NCBI GenBank assembly: GCA_934446135.1
Contig: CAKSDT010000014.1
Coordinates: forward strand, 1 to 24,099
Reading direction: 5' to 3'
Origin: an uncultured Clostridia bacterium
GTDB lineage: Bacteria; Bacillota; Clostridia; RGIG6154
DNA: 24,099 nucleotides
How positions within the stretch are numbered: position 1 is the first letter of the stretch; the number at the start of each line of letters is the position of its first letter. The notes beneath the pieces are model-generated. The model was not told where the DNA came from and did no database searches. It saw nothing but the letters and a program-made list of their open reading frames with translations. Both the position numbers and the translations under genes were made by a program. Shown here one piece after another: positions 6,734 through 15,359 of the stretch.

Positions 6734-8710
6734 GTGATTACTCCAATGAAAAAAATCGAAGTTTCAGGAATAACCGAATCAAGAAAAGCGGTAATGGAAG
6801 AAATTCAGAAACTGGGATGTGTTGAATTTAAAATATCTGATGAAGAAGAAAATGATGAAAGACTTAAGCATCTTGATGTTTCGGGAAAAATTTCTCAATT
6901 TGAAAGATATCTGTCGCAGTCTGAACAGGCACTTTCAATTTTAAATGAATATGTTCCTGAAAAAACGGGAATGTTTTCGGTAAGAAAATCCATTTCTCTT
7001 GATAAATACAGTATGGAGTCTGATGAAATAAATACAGTCGGAAATGTTGCTGTCGAGATTATAAGGCTCTCAAAAAAGATAACGGATAATGAACTTAAAA
7101 TTTCGAGAAAAAACAGTAAGATAATGGCGATAACACCTTGGTTGCCTCTCGATGTTGCATTAAACACGGCAGGTACCGAAGATACAGTTTGCGGATTGTA
7201 TACGCTTCCTTTTGATGCGGATGTTAATACTGTTGACAGTTACCTTGAAGATGCCGAATACATTTATTATGAAATTGTAAACGGTTTTCGTGAACAGACT
7301 TGTATATTTCTTCTTTATCCTAAAGAATTTAAAGAGCAGTATGAAAAACTTTTGCGTGAAAAAGGTTTTGTTCTTTCTCCGCCTACTCTTTCAAGAAGAA
7401 CGGCGTCCGGAAAAATACAAAAAATAAAAAGCGAGATTGAAGATCTTTTGACGGAAAATGATACTATTGCTGAAAAAATTAAATCATTGGCCGAAAGGCG
7501 TGAAGAACTAAAACTTCTTGCAGATCATCTTAATATAAGAATAGAAAAATATGAAAAATTAAAAAATGTTTTGAGTACAAAAAGCACATTTTATATTGAG
7601 GGTTATATACCGGAAGATAAGTGTATGTCTGTAAAAAGAAAACTTGAAGAGACGGGAGTGTGCTTTGTGTCTTATTCAGACGTCCCTGATGACGAAGAGG
7701 CACCGATACTCTTTAAAAACAATGGTTTTGCACAGCCTGTTGAGGGTATAACAAAAACATATGCACTGCCATCTAAAACTGATATTGACCCCAACTTTAT
7801 AATGGCAATATTTTATTATTTGTTTTTCGGAATGATGTTTTCCGATATGGGATACGGAATACTGCTTGCTTTGGGTGCCGGGTATTTTGCATTTTACGGA
7901 AAAGTAGAACAGGAACTGAAAAATACAATGAAGATGTTCTTCTTCTGCGGCTTATCAACAACATTTTGGGGACTTATGTATGGCAGTTTCTTCGGAGATG
8001 CAATATACAGAATATCTGTTACATTTTTCGGAAAAGAAATTGTATTCAAACCGTTGTGGATTGATCCGGTAAAGGAACCCCTTTTGCTTTTAATTACTTC
8101 GGTTGCATTGGGAATGGTTCAGATTCTTATTGGACTTATGATAAAGTTTTATGTTGATTTTAAAAGCGGAGATAAAAAAGCGGCATTTTTTGATACAGGT
8201 TCGTGGATAATAATATTATCAGGTATTTGCCTTGCGGCAGCGGGAATGGGCCTTAACGCCGAAATTTTAAAAACTGTCGGAATGTATCTGGCAATTTTCG
8301 GAGCACTTATTATAGTTTTGTTTAAAGGCAGAGAAAATAAAAATCCGATTGCAAGAGTTTTTTCGGGAATTTTAGGACTTTATGATATAACGAGTTTTGT
8401 GTCCGACGCTCTTTCTTATTCAAGACTTATGGCACTCGGACTTGCAACAGGCGTTATTGCACAGGTTGTAAACATAATGGGAACGCTTTCCGGCGGCGGT
8501 GCATTAAATGCCATAATATTTGCAGTGGTCTTTGTTGTAGGGCATCTCTTAAACTTTGCAATAAATGCACTTGGTGCATATGTTCACACAAACAGATTAC
8601 AGTATGTTGAATTTTTCGGCAAATTTTACGAAGGCGGGGGACGGGAATTTAATCCGTTGTCTGTTAACACTAAATATTATAAATTTATGGAGGATGAGAG
8701 TAAATGTTAA
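6734..8710 (+). CDS. ntpI: V/A-type ATPase subunit I (stator a subunit)
   Basis: Subunit I is the membrane stator that carries the ion half-channels beside the rotating c ring. The 658-residue product has a long cytosolic N-terminal half with coiled-coil stretches (around residues 215-290), then from about residue 350 a membrane domain with seven or eight segments, starting at FIMAIFYYLFFGMMFSDMGYG. The essential channel arginine lies in SYSRLMALGLATG and is Arg564. The C-terminal NRLQYVEFFGKFYEGGG is a family signature. Translation starts at a GTG preceded by GGGGAG (6719-6724), since no in-frame ATG is available before the conserved start MITPMKKIEV. The 3' end overlaps the c-subunit gene by seven bases. 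Confidence 0.97.
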   Translation: MITPMKKIEVSGITESRKAVMEEIQKLGCVEFKISDEEENDERLKHLDVSGKISQFERYLSQSEQALSILNEYVPEKTGMFSVRKSISLDKYSMESDEINTVGNVAVEIIRLSKKITDNELKISRKNSKIMAITPWLPLDVALNTAGTEDTVCGLYTLPFDADVNTVDSYLEDAEYIYYEIVNGFREQTCIFLLYPKEFKEQYEKLLREKGFVLSPPTLSRRTASGKIQKIKSEIEDLLTENDTIAEKIKSLAERREELKLLADHLNIRIEKYEKLKNVLSTKSTFYIEGYIPEDKCMSVKRKLEETGVCFVSYSDVPDDEEAPILFKNNGFAQPVEGITKTYALPSKTDIDPNFIMAIFYYLFFGMMFSDMGYGILLALGAGYFAFYGKVEQELKNTMKMFFFCGLSTTFWGLMYGSFFGDAIYRISVTFFGKEIVFKPLWIDPVKEPLLLLITSVALGMVQILIGLMIKFYVDFKSGDKKAAFFDTGSWIIILSGICLAAAGMGLNAEILKTVGMYLAIFGALIIVLFKGRENKNPIARVFSGILGLYDITSFVSDALSYSRLMALGLATGVIAQVVNIMGTLSGGGALNAIIFAVVFVVGHLLNFAINALGAYVHTNRLQYVEFFGKFYEGGGREFNPLSVNTKYYKFMEDESKC

Positions 8711-9177
8711 ATTATGGATTGGTATTTGCATTATTGGGTGTTGCATTGGCAGTAGTACTTTCGGGTATGGGTTCTGCAAAGGGCGTAGGTATTGCATCAC
8801 AGGCAGCAGCAGGTGTTGTAACAGAAGATCCGTCGAAATTCGGTAAACTTTTGGTATTACAACTTCTTCCCGGTACACAGGGACTTTATGGACTTATTAT
8901 CGGTGTTATGGTACTTTTGAATGTTGGTATTTTAGGCGGTCAGCAAGTGTCAGACACGGCAACCGGACTTATGTATTTAATGTCTTGCCTTCCGATTGGT
9001 ATCGGCGGTTTTTACTCAGCGGGACATCAGGGAAAAGTTGCGGCTTCGGGTTGTAATATTATAGCAAAAAAACCTTCTGAGGCATCAAAAGCAATAGTTT
9101 CAGCATCATTGGTTGAACTTTATGCACTTCTTGCATTTATAGTTTCTTTCCTTATGGTTATTAATATTCCACGCTAA
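8704..9177 (+). CDS. ntpK: V/A-type ATPase subunit K (c-ring proteolipid), sodium-type
   Basis: This 157-residue double-hairpin proteolipid with four membrane segments forms the rotor ring. The ion-binding residues resemble the Na+ set of E. hirae NtpK (Leu61, Thr64, Gln65, Gln110, Glu139): here they are Leu55, Thr58 and Gln59 in LLPGTQGLYG, Gln109 in GHQGKVAASG, and the carboxylate Glu138 in ASLVELYALLAF. The Gln109-Glu138 spacing of 29 residues equals that of NtpK. Only the second hairpin carries the glutamate, giving one ion per four-helix unit, as in V-type rings. A GGAGG lies ten bases before the ATG, which overlaps the subunit I stop. Sodium rather than proton coupling is inferred from these residues. 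Confidence 0.97.
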   Translation: MLNYGLVFALLGVALAVVLSGMGSAKGVGIASQAAAGVVTEDPSKFGKLLVLQLLPGTQGLYGLIIGVMVLLNVGILGGQQVSDTATGLMYLMSCLPIGIGGFYSAGHQGKVAASGCNIIAKKPSEASKAIVSASLVELYALLAFIVSFLMVINIPR

Positions 9178-9214
9178 AAATCATATTACAAGCATGGTGG
9201 AAAGGAGCAATAAA

Positions 9215-9802
9215 ATGGCTGATCTTAATAAGGTTACGGATTACATTTTAAATAAAGCGTCCGAAGAGTCTGAAAAAATCAAAAAAGAAGTTGACGCAAA
9301 GTATAAAATGTTAATGGAACAGGCCGAAGTTGAATCCCAGAATGAGTATAACAAAATTATAAATGATGCTCAGTCAAAAGCAGGTATGATAAAGCAGAGG
9401 GCAGAATCGGAAGCCGAAAAAAACAAGTTGCAGGGTGTTTTGGCACTTAAAAATAAGATTGTTAAAGATTGTATATTAAATGCTAGAGAATCTGTTTATA
9501 AAATGGACGATTCGCAGTATTTTGCACTTATAGAAAGAATATTTAAAAAATGTGAAGAAAACAGTGCAAAAAAAGAAAATTCGATTATTGAGTTTAACGA
9601 AAGGGATTTAAAAAGACTTCCTGAATCGTTTAAGAATCTCGTTTTAAAAAAAGGATATAAAGTTAGTGAGACCCCTGTTGATATAGACGGCGGATTTGTG
9701 CTTAAATATGGTAAAATTGAGGAAAATTGTTCTGTTTCGGCAATTTTCAGAGATAAGGAAGATTATTTTACGGATTACATCGGCAAGAAACTATTTTCAT
9801 AA
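9215..9802 (+). CDS. ntpE: V/A-type ATPase subunit E (peripheral stalk)
   Basis: Subunit E forms the peripheral stalk with the G/H-type subunit and binds the top of the catalytic head. The 195-residue protein begins with MADLNKVTDYILNKASEES and a long charged helix to about residue 100, then a globular C-terminal part ending with GGFVLKYGKIEENCSVSAIF, a typical NtpE feature. I start it at the ATG at 9215, seven bases after AAAGGAG (9201-9207). An in-frame ATG at 9194 lies upstream of that site and lacks its own. It sits between the c-ring and subunit C genes, as in E. hirae. Confidence 0.94.
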   Translation: MADLNKVTDYILNKASEESEKIKKEVDAKYKMLMEQAEVESQNEYNKIINDAQSKAGMIKQRAESEAEKNKLQGVLALKNKIVKDCILNARESVYKMDDSQYFALIERIFKKCEENSAKKENSIIEFNERDLKRLPESFKNLVLKKGYKVSETPVDIDGGFVLKYGKIEENCSVSAIFRDKEDYFTDYIGKKLFS

Positions 9803-9814
9803 GGCGGTGATTTT

Positions 9815-10789
9815 TTGAACGATTTGGATTTTGCCTATTCGGTTGCATATATAAGGACTATTGAAAACAGGCTTCTTACCAAGACGGATATTGAAAACTT
9901 AGTATCTGCAAAGAGTTTTGACGATGCTATGAGAATTTTGGTGGATAAAGGTTTTGCAGCAGAGCAAGTGTCGTCACAGGAGTTTGAAAAAATTCTGTCA
10001 CATCAGACAGAAACTGCTTGGAATGAAGTTACAAACGCACTGCCTGAGGGGGCAAATTTAGAACTTCTTATGTATAAAAATGATTTTCATAATTTAAAAG
10101 TTGCACTAAAAGGGGTAAACGGCGGTGTTAAAGATTATGAACAGTATATTTTAAAACCTACGGTACTTGATTTTAAGTTAGTTCTTTCTGCGGTGATAAA
10201 CGGAGATTTTTCACTTTTGCCGAAAGAATTTGCCGTGCCGCTTTCGGAAGCGTTTGATGTTTTATCAAGAACATCGGACAGTCAACTTGCAGATATTATT
10301 ATAGATAAGGCAGAAATGGATTATACTTATAAAAAAGCAGTTGAAACGGGAAGTGATTTCCTTATAGGATATGTGAAACTTTTAAATACGCTTTCGGATA
10401 TTAAAACTGCGGTAAGGTGTGCAAGAACGGAAAAGACATTGGATTTTGCTGAACGGGCAATTTCCGACAGTTCGGATATTTCAAAACAAAGACTTATAAG
10501 AAGTGTGCTCTCGGGAGAGGATGCCGTTATTCAGGAAATTTCAGAACAAGGATTTTCCGAAAGTGCTGAGGCACTTAAAATTTCACTCGCCGAGTTTGAA
10601 AAGTATTCGGATATGAAAATTACCGAATATATGAAAAATGCAGCGTATATGGCGTTCGGAATTGAACCGATAGTTGCATACATCAATAAAAAACGCAGTG
10701 AAGTTCAGAGCGTAAGAATAATTTTAAGCGGAAAGGCCGGCGGACTTTCACCGGATGAAATCCGTTTAAGGCTGAGAAGTTATTTTTAA
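9815..10789 (+). CDS. ntpC: V/A-type ATPase subunit C (d-like rotor adaptor)
   Basis: Subunit C (equivalent to eukaryotic subunit d) is the funnel-shaped adaptor that seats the central shaft on the c ring. The 324-residue, mostly helical and soluble product has the family start DLDFAYSVAYIRTIENRLLTKTDIENLV and the C-terminal stretch GIEPIVAYINKKRSEVQSVRIILSG, which is strongly conserved in this family. Translation appears to start at a TTG at 9815, after the AAGGCGGTGA site at 9801-9810. No in-frame ATG or GTG fits before the conserved N-terminus. The gene lies 12 bases after subunit E. Confidence 0.95.
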   Translation: MNDLDFAYSVAYIRTIENRLLTKTDIENLVSAKSFDDAMRILVDKGFAAEQVSSQEFEKILSHQTETAWNEVTNALPEGANLELLMYKNDFHNLKVALKGVNGGVKDYEQYILKPTVLDFKLVLSAVINGDFSLLPKEFAVPLSEAFDVLSRTSDSQLADIIIDKAEMDYTYKKAVETGSDFLIGYVKLLNTLSDIKTAVRCARTEKTLDFAERAISDSSDISKQRLIRSVLSGEDAVIQEISEQGFSESAEALKISLAEFEKYSDMKITEYMKNAAYMAFGIEPIVAYINKKRSEVQSVRIILSGKAGGLSPDEIRLRLRSYF

Positions 10790-10804
10790 TGAAAGGCTTA
10801 TGTT

Positions 10805-11134
10805 ATGGCTAAAGTTTGTATAATGGGGGATTATGACAGTATATGCGGATTCAGTGCAATCGGAATTGATATTTTTCCCGAAACTGACGGTGATAAAGCA
10901 GCAACAACTGTTGAGAATCTCATAAAGAACGATTATGTAATAATTTTAATTACTGAAAATCTTGCTGTAAAAATCAAAGATATACTTGATAAATACAGAA
11001 CATTACCTACTCCGGCGATAATACCTGTTCCATCATCAAAAGGAACAGAGGGGCTTGGAATGGGTTACCTTAAAAAAGCGGTGGAACAGGCAGTAGGTTC
11101 GGCCGATATGATTTTCGGTGAGGAGGTAAAGTAA
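10805..11134 (+). CDS. ntpG: V/A-type ATPase subunit F (central shaft)
   Basis: This small subunit (109 residues; NtpG in Enterococcus nomenclature, subunit F elsewhere) binds subunit D in the rotating shaft and tunes ATPase activity. The Rossmann-like fold is recognisable from alternating strands: KVCIMGDYDSICGFSAIGID, YVIILITENLA, and TPAIIPVPSSKGTEGLGMGYL, which matches the conserved P-x-x-G-x-x-G end. AAAGG sits eight bases before the ATG. The gene ends at a TAA directly abutting the ATG of subunit A, whose GAGGAGG site lies inside this gene, so the two are coupled. Confidence 0.94.
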   Translation: MAKVCIMGDYDSICGFSAIGIDIFPETDGDKAATTVENLIKNDYVIILITENLAVKIKDILDKYRTLPTPAIIPVPSSKGTEGLGMGYLKKAVEQAVGSADMIFGEEVK

Positions 11135-12904
11135 ATGGCAGACGGAAAAATTGTTAAAGTTTCCGGACCGTTAGTTGTTGCGTCCGGTATGCAGGACGCT
11201 GATATGTTCGATGTTGTCAAAGTAAGTAAACACGGACTTATCGGTGAAATAATAGAGATGAGAGACGATAAAGCCTCCATACAGGTTTATGAAGAATCAT
11301 CGGGCATTGGTCCCGGTGAGCAGGTTGTTTCCACCGGAGCACCGCTTTCGGTTGAGTTGGGACCCGGTCTTATTCAGAGTATCTATGACGGTATTCAAAG
11401 ACCGCTTGAGGCAATAATGGAAAAAGCGGGAACAAACCTTGAAAGGGGAATATCTGTTCCGTCGCTTGACCGAACGGTTAAGTGGCATTTTAATCCTGTA
11501 AAAACAGTAGGGGACAAAGTTTTAAACGGAGATGTTTTGGGAACTGTGCGTGAAACGGAAGTCGTTACCCAAAAAATAATGGTTCCGTACGGTATTAACG
11601 GCGAGATAGTTGAAATTAACGAAGGCGACTATACTGTTGAAGAAACTGTTTGTAAAATAAAAGATGAAAGCGGTAAAATAAGAGAAGTAGGACTTATGCA
11701 AAAGTGGCCGGTAAGAAAAAGCCGTCCTTACAAAAATAAAATTTCTCCCGATATGCCAATGGTAACGGGACAAAGAGTAATAGATACACTCTTCCCTATT
11801 GCAAGAGGCGGTGTTGCAGCAGTTCCCGGTCCCTTCGGAAGCGGTAAAACTGTTGTTCAGCATCAGCTGGCAAAATGGGCAGATGCTGACATAATTGTAT
11901 ATATCGGCTGCGGTGAGCGTGGAAATGAAATGACGGATGTTTTGAATGAATTTCCGGAAATTAAGGACCCTAAGACCGGTTCAACACTTATGAAAAGAAC
12001 TGTTCTTATTGCAAATACATCAGATATGCCTGTTGCTGCAAGAGAGGCATCTATATACACCGGAATAACGATTGCTGAGTATTTCAGAGATATGGGTTAC
12101 AGCGTTGCACTTATGGCTGATTCGACATCAAGATGGGCAGAAGCACTTCGTGAAATGAGCGGACGACTTGAAGAAATGCCAGGTGAAGAAGGTTATCCTG
12201 CATATTTGGGAAGCCGGCTTGCACAATTCTATGAAAGAGCCGGCAGGGTAATTTCACTCGGCAATGAGCAGCGGGAAGGTGCTTTGTCCGTAATCGGAGC
12301 GGTTTCACCTCCGGGCGGTGATATATCTGAACCTGTTTCACAGGCTACTTTAAGAATAGTCAAGGTATTTTGGGGACTTGATTCATCGCTTGCTTATAAA
12401 AGACACTTCCCTGCAATTAACTGGCTTACAAGTTATTCTCTTTATGTTGACACTATGGAAAAATGGTTTAAGGAGAATATAAACGAAAACTGGCCTGGAC
12501 TCAGAACAAGAATTATGAGAATCTTGCAGGAAGAAGCAGAACTTGATGAAATAGTTAAACTTGTCGGTATGGATGCACTTTCGCCGTCTGACAGACTAAA
12601 ACTTGAGGCTGCCCGTTCAATAAGAGAAGATTATCTTCATCAGAACGCTTTCCATGAAACAGACACTTATTCTTCGCTTAACAAACAATATTTCCTTATG
12701 GATCTTATTCTTGCTTGTTACGATAAGTCATGTGACGCATTAAAAAGAGGTGCCTCATTAAACAAGATTCTTTCGATTGACGCAAAGGAAAGAATAGGAA
12801 GATTTAAGTATGTTAAAGAAAGTGATATAGAAAAAGAATACCAAGACATTTTAAAACTTCTTGACAATCAATTGGAAAATGTTTTGAGTAAGGAGGTAGT
12901 CTGA
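11135..12904 (+). CDS. ntpA: V/A-type ATPase catalytic subunit A
   Basis: This catalytic nucleotide-binding subunit of the A3B3 head has 589 residues, close to the normal length. The Walker A loop GPFGSGKT occupies residues 232-239 with Lys238, and the catalytic glutamate is Glu261 in GCGERGNE; both numbers equal those in E. hirae NtpA. The A-type insertion (non-homologous region, about residues 115-190, including VKTVGDKVLNGDVLGTV) distinguishes it from F-type beta. LMADSTSRWAEALREMSGR and PAINWLTSYSLY are further signatures. No intein or frameshift interrupts it. The stop shares one base with the subunit B start (TGATG), which helps produce A and B in equal amounts. Confidence 0.98.
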   Translation: MADGKIVKVSGPLVVASGMQDADMFDVVKVSKHGLIGEIIEMRDDKASIQVYEESSGIGPGEQVVSTGAPLSVELGPGLIQSIYDGIQRPLEAIMEKAGTNLERGISVPSLDRTVKWHFNPVKTVGDKVLNGDVLGTVRETEVVTQKIMVPYGINGEIVEINEGDYTVEETVCKIKDESGKIREVGLMQKWPVRKSRPYKNKISPDMPMVTGQRVIDTLFPIARGGVAAVPGPFGSGKTVVQHQLAKWADADIIVYIGCGERGNEMTDVLNEFPEIKDPKTGSTLMKRTVLIANTSDMPVAAREASIYTGITIAEYFRDMGYSVALMADSTSRWAEALREMSGRLEEMPGEEGYPAYLGSRLAQFYERAGRVISLGNEQREGALSVIGAVSPPGGDISEPVSQATLRIVKVFWGLDSSLAYKRHFPAINWLTSYSLYVDTMEKWFKENINENWPGLRTRIMRILQEEAELDEIVKLVGMDALSPSDRLKLEAARSIREDYLHQNAFHETDTYSSLNKQYFLMDLILACYDKSCDALKRGASLNKILSIDAKERIGRFKYVKESDIEKEYQDILKLLDNQLENVLSKEVV

Positions 12905-14274
12905 TGCCTAAGGAATACAAAACCATAACAGAAGTTGCAGGTCCTTTGATGCTTGTAAAAGATGTGTCGGGTGTAACTTATGATGAATTGGGAGAAATAG
13001 AACTCAAAAACGGCGAAATAAGAAGATGCAGAGTTCTTGAAATAAACGGAACAAATGCTCTTGTTCAGTTATTTGAAAACAGTGCCGGAATTAACCTTGC
13101 AGAAAGTAAAGTCAGATTTTTAGGCAGAGGCATTGAACTTGGTGTTTCGTCAGATATGCTCGGAAGAGTGTTTGACGGACTTGGCAATATAATAGACGGC
13201 GGACCTGAGATCATTCCGGAGGAAAGAATAGATATAAACGGTGTTCCTATGAACCCTGCTGCAAGAAATTATCCGTCTGAGTTTATTCAGACCGGTATTT
13301 CTGCAATTGACGGACTTAATACTTTGGTAAGGGGACAAAAACTTCCCATCTTTTCGGGAAGCGGTCTTCCACACGCGAATCTTGCAGCACAAATTGCCAG
13401 ACAGGCAAAGGTTTTGGGAGATGATGAAAAATTTGCCGTTGTATTTGCAGCTGTCGGAATAACTTTCGAAGAAGCAAACTTTTTTAAAGAAGAATTTACA
13501 AGAACAGGTGCTATTGACAGAACAGTTCTTTTCCTGAATCTTGCAAATGACCCTGCAATAGAAAGAATCGCAACGCCCCGTATGGCTCTTACTGCGGCTG
13601 AGTTTCTCGCTTTTGAAAAGGGAATGCACGTACTTGTAATAATTACAGATATTACAAACTATGCAGATGCACTCCGTGAAGTATCGGCGGCAAGAAAAGA
13701 AGTTCCGGGAAGAAGAGGTTATCCCGGATATATGTATACAGACCTTGCAACTTTGTATGAAAGAGCCGGAAGACTTAAGGGAAAAGACGGTTCTATTACA
13801 CTTATTCCTATTCTTACAATGCCCGAAGATGATAAAACCCATCCTATTCCGGACCTTACCGGATATATAACAGAAGGTCAGATTATACTTTCAAGGGAAC
13901 TTTACAGAAAAAATGTAACTCCTCCCATTGATGTTTTGCCGTCACTTTCAAGACTTAAAGATAAAGGTATCGGTGACGGGAAGACAAGAAAAGACCATGC
14001 TGATACTATGAATCAGTTGTTTTCTGCCTATGCGAGAGGAAAAGACGCAAAGGAACTTATGGCTGTTTTGGGTGAAGCGGCTTTGACTGATATTGATAAG
14101 ATTTACGCTAAATTTGCAGAAGAGTTTGAACAAAAATATGTTTCACAAGGGTATGATAAGAACAGAACTATTGAAGAAACATTGAATTTGGGATGGGAAC
14201 TTTTGTCAATACTTCCAAAATCGGAACTTAAGCGTATTGATGATGAATTTATTGAAAAATATTACCGTGCCTGA
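12904..14274 (+). CDS. ntpB: V/A-type ATPase regulatory subunit B
   Basis: Subunit B alternates with A in the head and supplies the arginine finger. The product is 456 residues, the usual length. The degenerate P-loop region reads PIFSGSGLPHANLAAQIARQA, without the Walker lysine, as is normal for the non-catalytic subunit. The arginine finger is Arg350 in PSLSRLKDKG, the same number as in E. hirae NtpB. The C-terminus has LNLGWELLSILP, a family motif. Its ATG overlaps the subunit A stop by one base, and the AAGGAGG site lies inside the end of subunit A. Confidence 0.98.
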   Translation: MPKEYKTITEVAGPLMLVKDVSGVTYDELGEIELKNGEIRRCRVLEINGTNALVQLFENSAGINLAESKVRFLGRGIELGVSSDMLGRVFDGLGNIIDGGPEIIPEERIDINGVPMNPAARNYPSEFIQTGISAIDGLNTLVRGQKLPIFSGSGLPHANLAAQIARQAKVLGDDEKFAVVFAAVGITFEEANFFKEEFTRTGAIDRTVLFLNLANDPAIERIATPRMALTAAEFLAFEKGMHVLVIITDITNYADALREVSAARKEVPGRRGYPGYMYTDLATLYERAGRLKGKDGSITLIPILTMPEDDKTHPIPDLTGYITEGQIILSRELYRKNVTPPIDVLPSLSRLKDKGIGDGKTRKDHADTMNQLFSAYARGKDAKELMAVLGEAALTDIDKIYAKFAEEFEQKYVSQGYDKNRTIEETLNLGWELLSILPKSELKRIDDEFIEKYYRA

Positions 14275-14310
14275 TTTTGGAAATCTTTTAAAAGAGAGGA
14301 TGTGAGAACT

Positions 14311-14976
14311 TTGGCAGTTATGAATGTAAACCCTACCAGAATGGAACTTACAAGATTAAAGAAAAAGTTAAAAACAGCGGTAAGGGGACATAAACTTTTA
14401 AAGGACAAAAGAGATGAACTTATGCGTCAGTTTCTTGATATAATAAGAGAAAACAAGGAATTAAGAGTTAAAGTGGAAGAGTCACTGACGACTGCCAACA
14501 AGTCGCTCGTTATGGCAAAATCTCTTATGCAGAGTGAGGTTTTTAAAACGGCACTGTTAATGCCCAAACAACAAGTAAGTTTAAGTGTTACTGAAAAAAA
14601 TGTTATGAGTGTTGAAATACCCGTTTTTGACGCCGTTAAAAAAACCAATGATCCGTACGATATATTTTATTACGGTTTTTCCAGCACAAGTGCAGAACTT
14701 GATGACGGAATACTTACATTGTCCAAGACTTTGCCGGATATCTTAAAACTTGCCCAACAGGAAAATGCCGCACAACTTATGGCATCTGAAATTGAAAAGA
14801 CCAGAAGAAGGGTTAATGCACTTGAGCATGTTATGATTCCCAATTATCAGGACACTATAAGATACATCACTATGAAACTTGATGAAAACGAGCGTTCAAG
14901 TCAGACAAGACTTATGAAAGTAAAAGATATGATGGTTAAAGAGGCAATAGAGGAAAAGCAAAGTCAAATGAATTAA
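14311..14976 (+). CDS. ntpD: V/A-type ATPase subunit D (central shaft)
   Basis: Subunit D is the long coiled-coil rotor shaft equivalent to F-type gamma. The N-terminus MAVMNVNPTRMELTRLKKKL is nearly invariant in this family, and the C-terminal helix contains RRVNALEHVMIPNYQDTIRYI, also a signature. I place the start at TTG 14311 (221 residues) because AGGATGTGA (14297-14305) matches AGGAGGTGA in eight of nine bases and ends five bases before it. A GTG at 14302 lies inside that site, and the ATG at 14320 is too far away. It is the last ATPase gene and is followed by a strong terminator. Confidence 0.94.
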   Translation: MAVMNVNPTRMELTRLKKKLKTAVRGHKLLKDKRDELMRQFLDIIRENKELRVKVEESLTTANKSLVMAKSLMQSEVFKTALLMPKQQVSLSVTEKNVMSVEIPVFDAVKKTNDPYDIFYYGFSSTSAELDDGILTLSKTLPDILKLAQQENAAQLMASEIEKTRRRVNALEHVMIPNYQDTIRYITMKLDENERSSQTRLMKVKDMMVKEAIEEKQSQMN

Positions 14977-14989
14977 AAACTAATATTGT

Positions 14990-15023
14990 GTGCTGTAAAG
15001 AGTATCTTTATGGCACTTTTTTT
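14990..15023 (+). terminator. Rho-independent terminator of the V/A-ATPase operon
   Basis: GTGCTGTAAAGA (14990-15001) pairs along its full length with TCTTTATGGCAC (15005-15016), using two G-T pairs, around the triloop GTA. Seven T residues follow. Confidence 0.92.
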
Positions 15024-15077
15024 ATTACAAAAAATAAACTGATAATGTGGGGGAATATAAAAAAGGAGGAATGTTTT

Positions 15078-15359
15078 ATGGATTACTGCATAATTCCGCT
15101 TACTTCTGTTACCAATGCGAAGAGGTTTGAAAAAAATGCACTTTCGAGCGGAATACCGTCGAGTGTTACAGTTACACCGAAAGGTATTTCAAAACACGGC
15201 TGCAGTCACGCTTTAAGGTTAAGACTGTCAGATGCTGAAAGATGTATTGTTCTTGGTAAAAGTCTTGGCTTTAAAATGGGCGGCGTTTTTAAAGAAGTTA
15301 AAGAAAAAAATATGCCGCCCTATTATGTCAGATTGGAGCAGTATGATGATTTACTTTGA
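15078..15359 (+). CDS. DUF3343 family protein (putative Se/S carrier)
   Basis: This 93-residue soluble protein matches the DUF3343 (putative Se/S carrier-like) family: a short alpha/beta domain beginning MDYCIIPLTSVTNAKRFEKN, then TVTPKGISKHGCSHALRL. Cys42 in the HGCSHALRL loop is at the conserved cysteine position and is the likely sulfur or selenium acceptor. AAAAGGAGGA sits immediately upstream and decides the ATG. A longer in-frame reading would start inside the preceding terminator. The gene overlaps the following cysteine-desulfurase-like gene by 14 bases, which suggests that the enzyme loads this protein. The carrier role is an inference from the family name and context; no biochemical function is proven by the sequence. 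Confidence 0.82.
   Translation: MDYCIIPLTSVTNAKRFEKNALSSGIPSSVTVTPKGISKHGCSHALRLRLSDAERCIVLGKSLGFKMGGVFKEVKEKNMPPYYVRLEQYDDLL

Noticed and set aside
13150..13842. Long open frame on the minus strand inside ATPase subunit B
   Set aside because: It lies opposite highly conserved coding sequence, and its Cys/Ser/Ile-rich product has no family resemblance.
15041..15046. GATAAT as a -10 box for the DUF3343 gene
   Set aside because: No acceptable -35 lies 16-18 bases upstream (only the terminator T tract), so I do not list a promoter, although one must exist somewhere because a terminator precedes the gene.
14988..15077. N-terminal extension of the DUF3343 protein
   Set aside because: The extension would start within the ATPase operon terminator. 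A textbook AGGAGG site and the family N-terminus point to the ATG at 15078.
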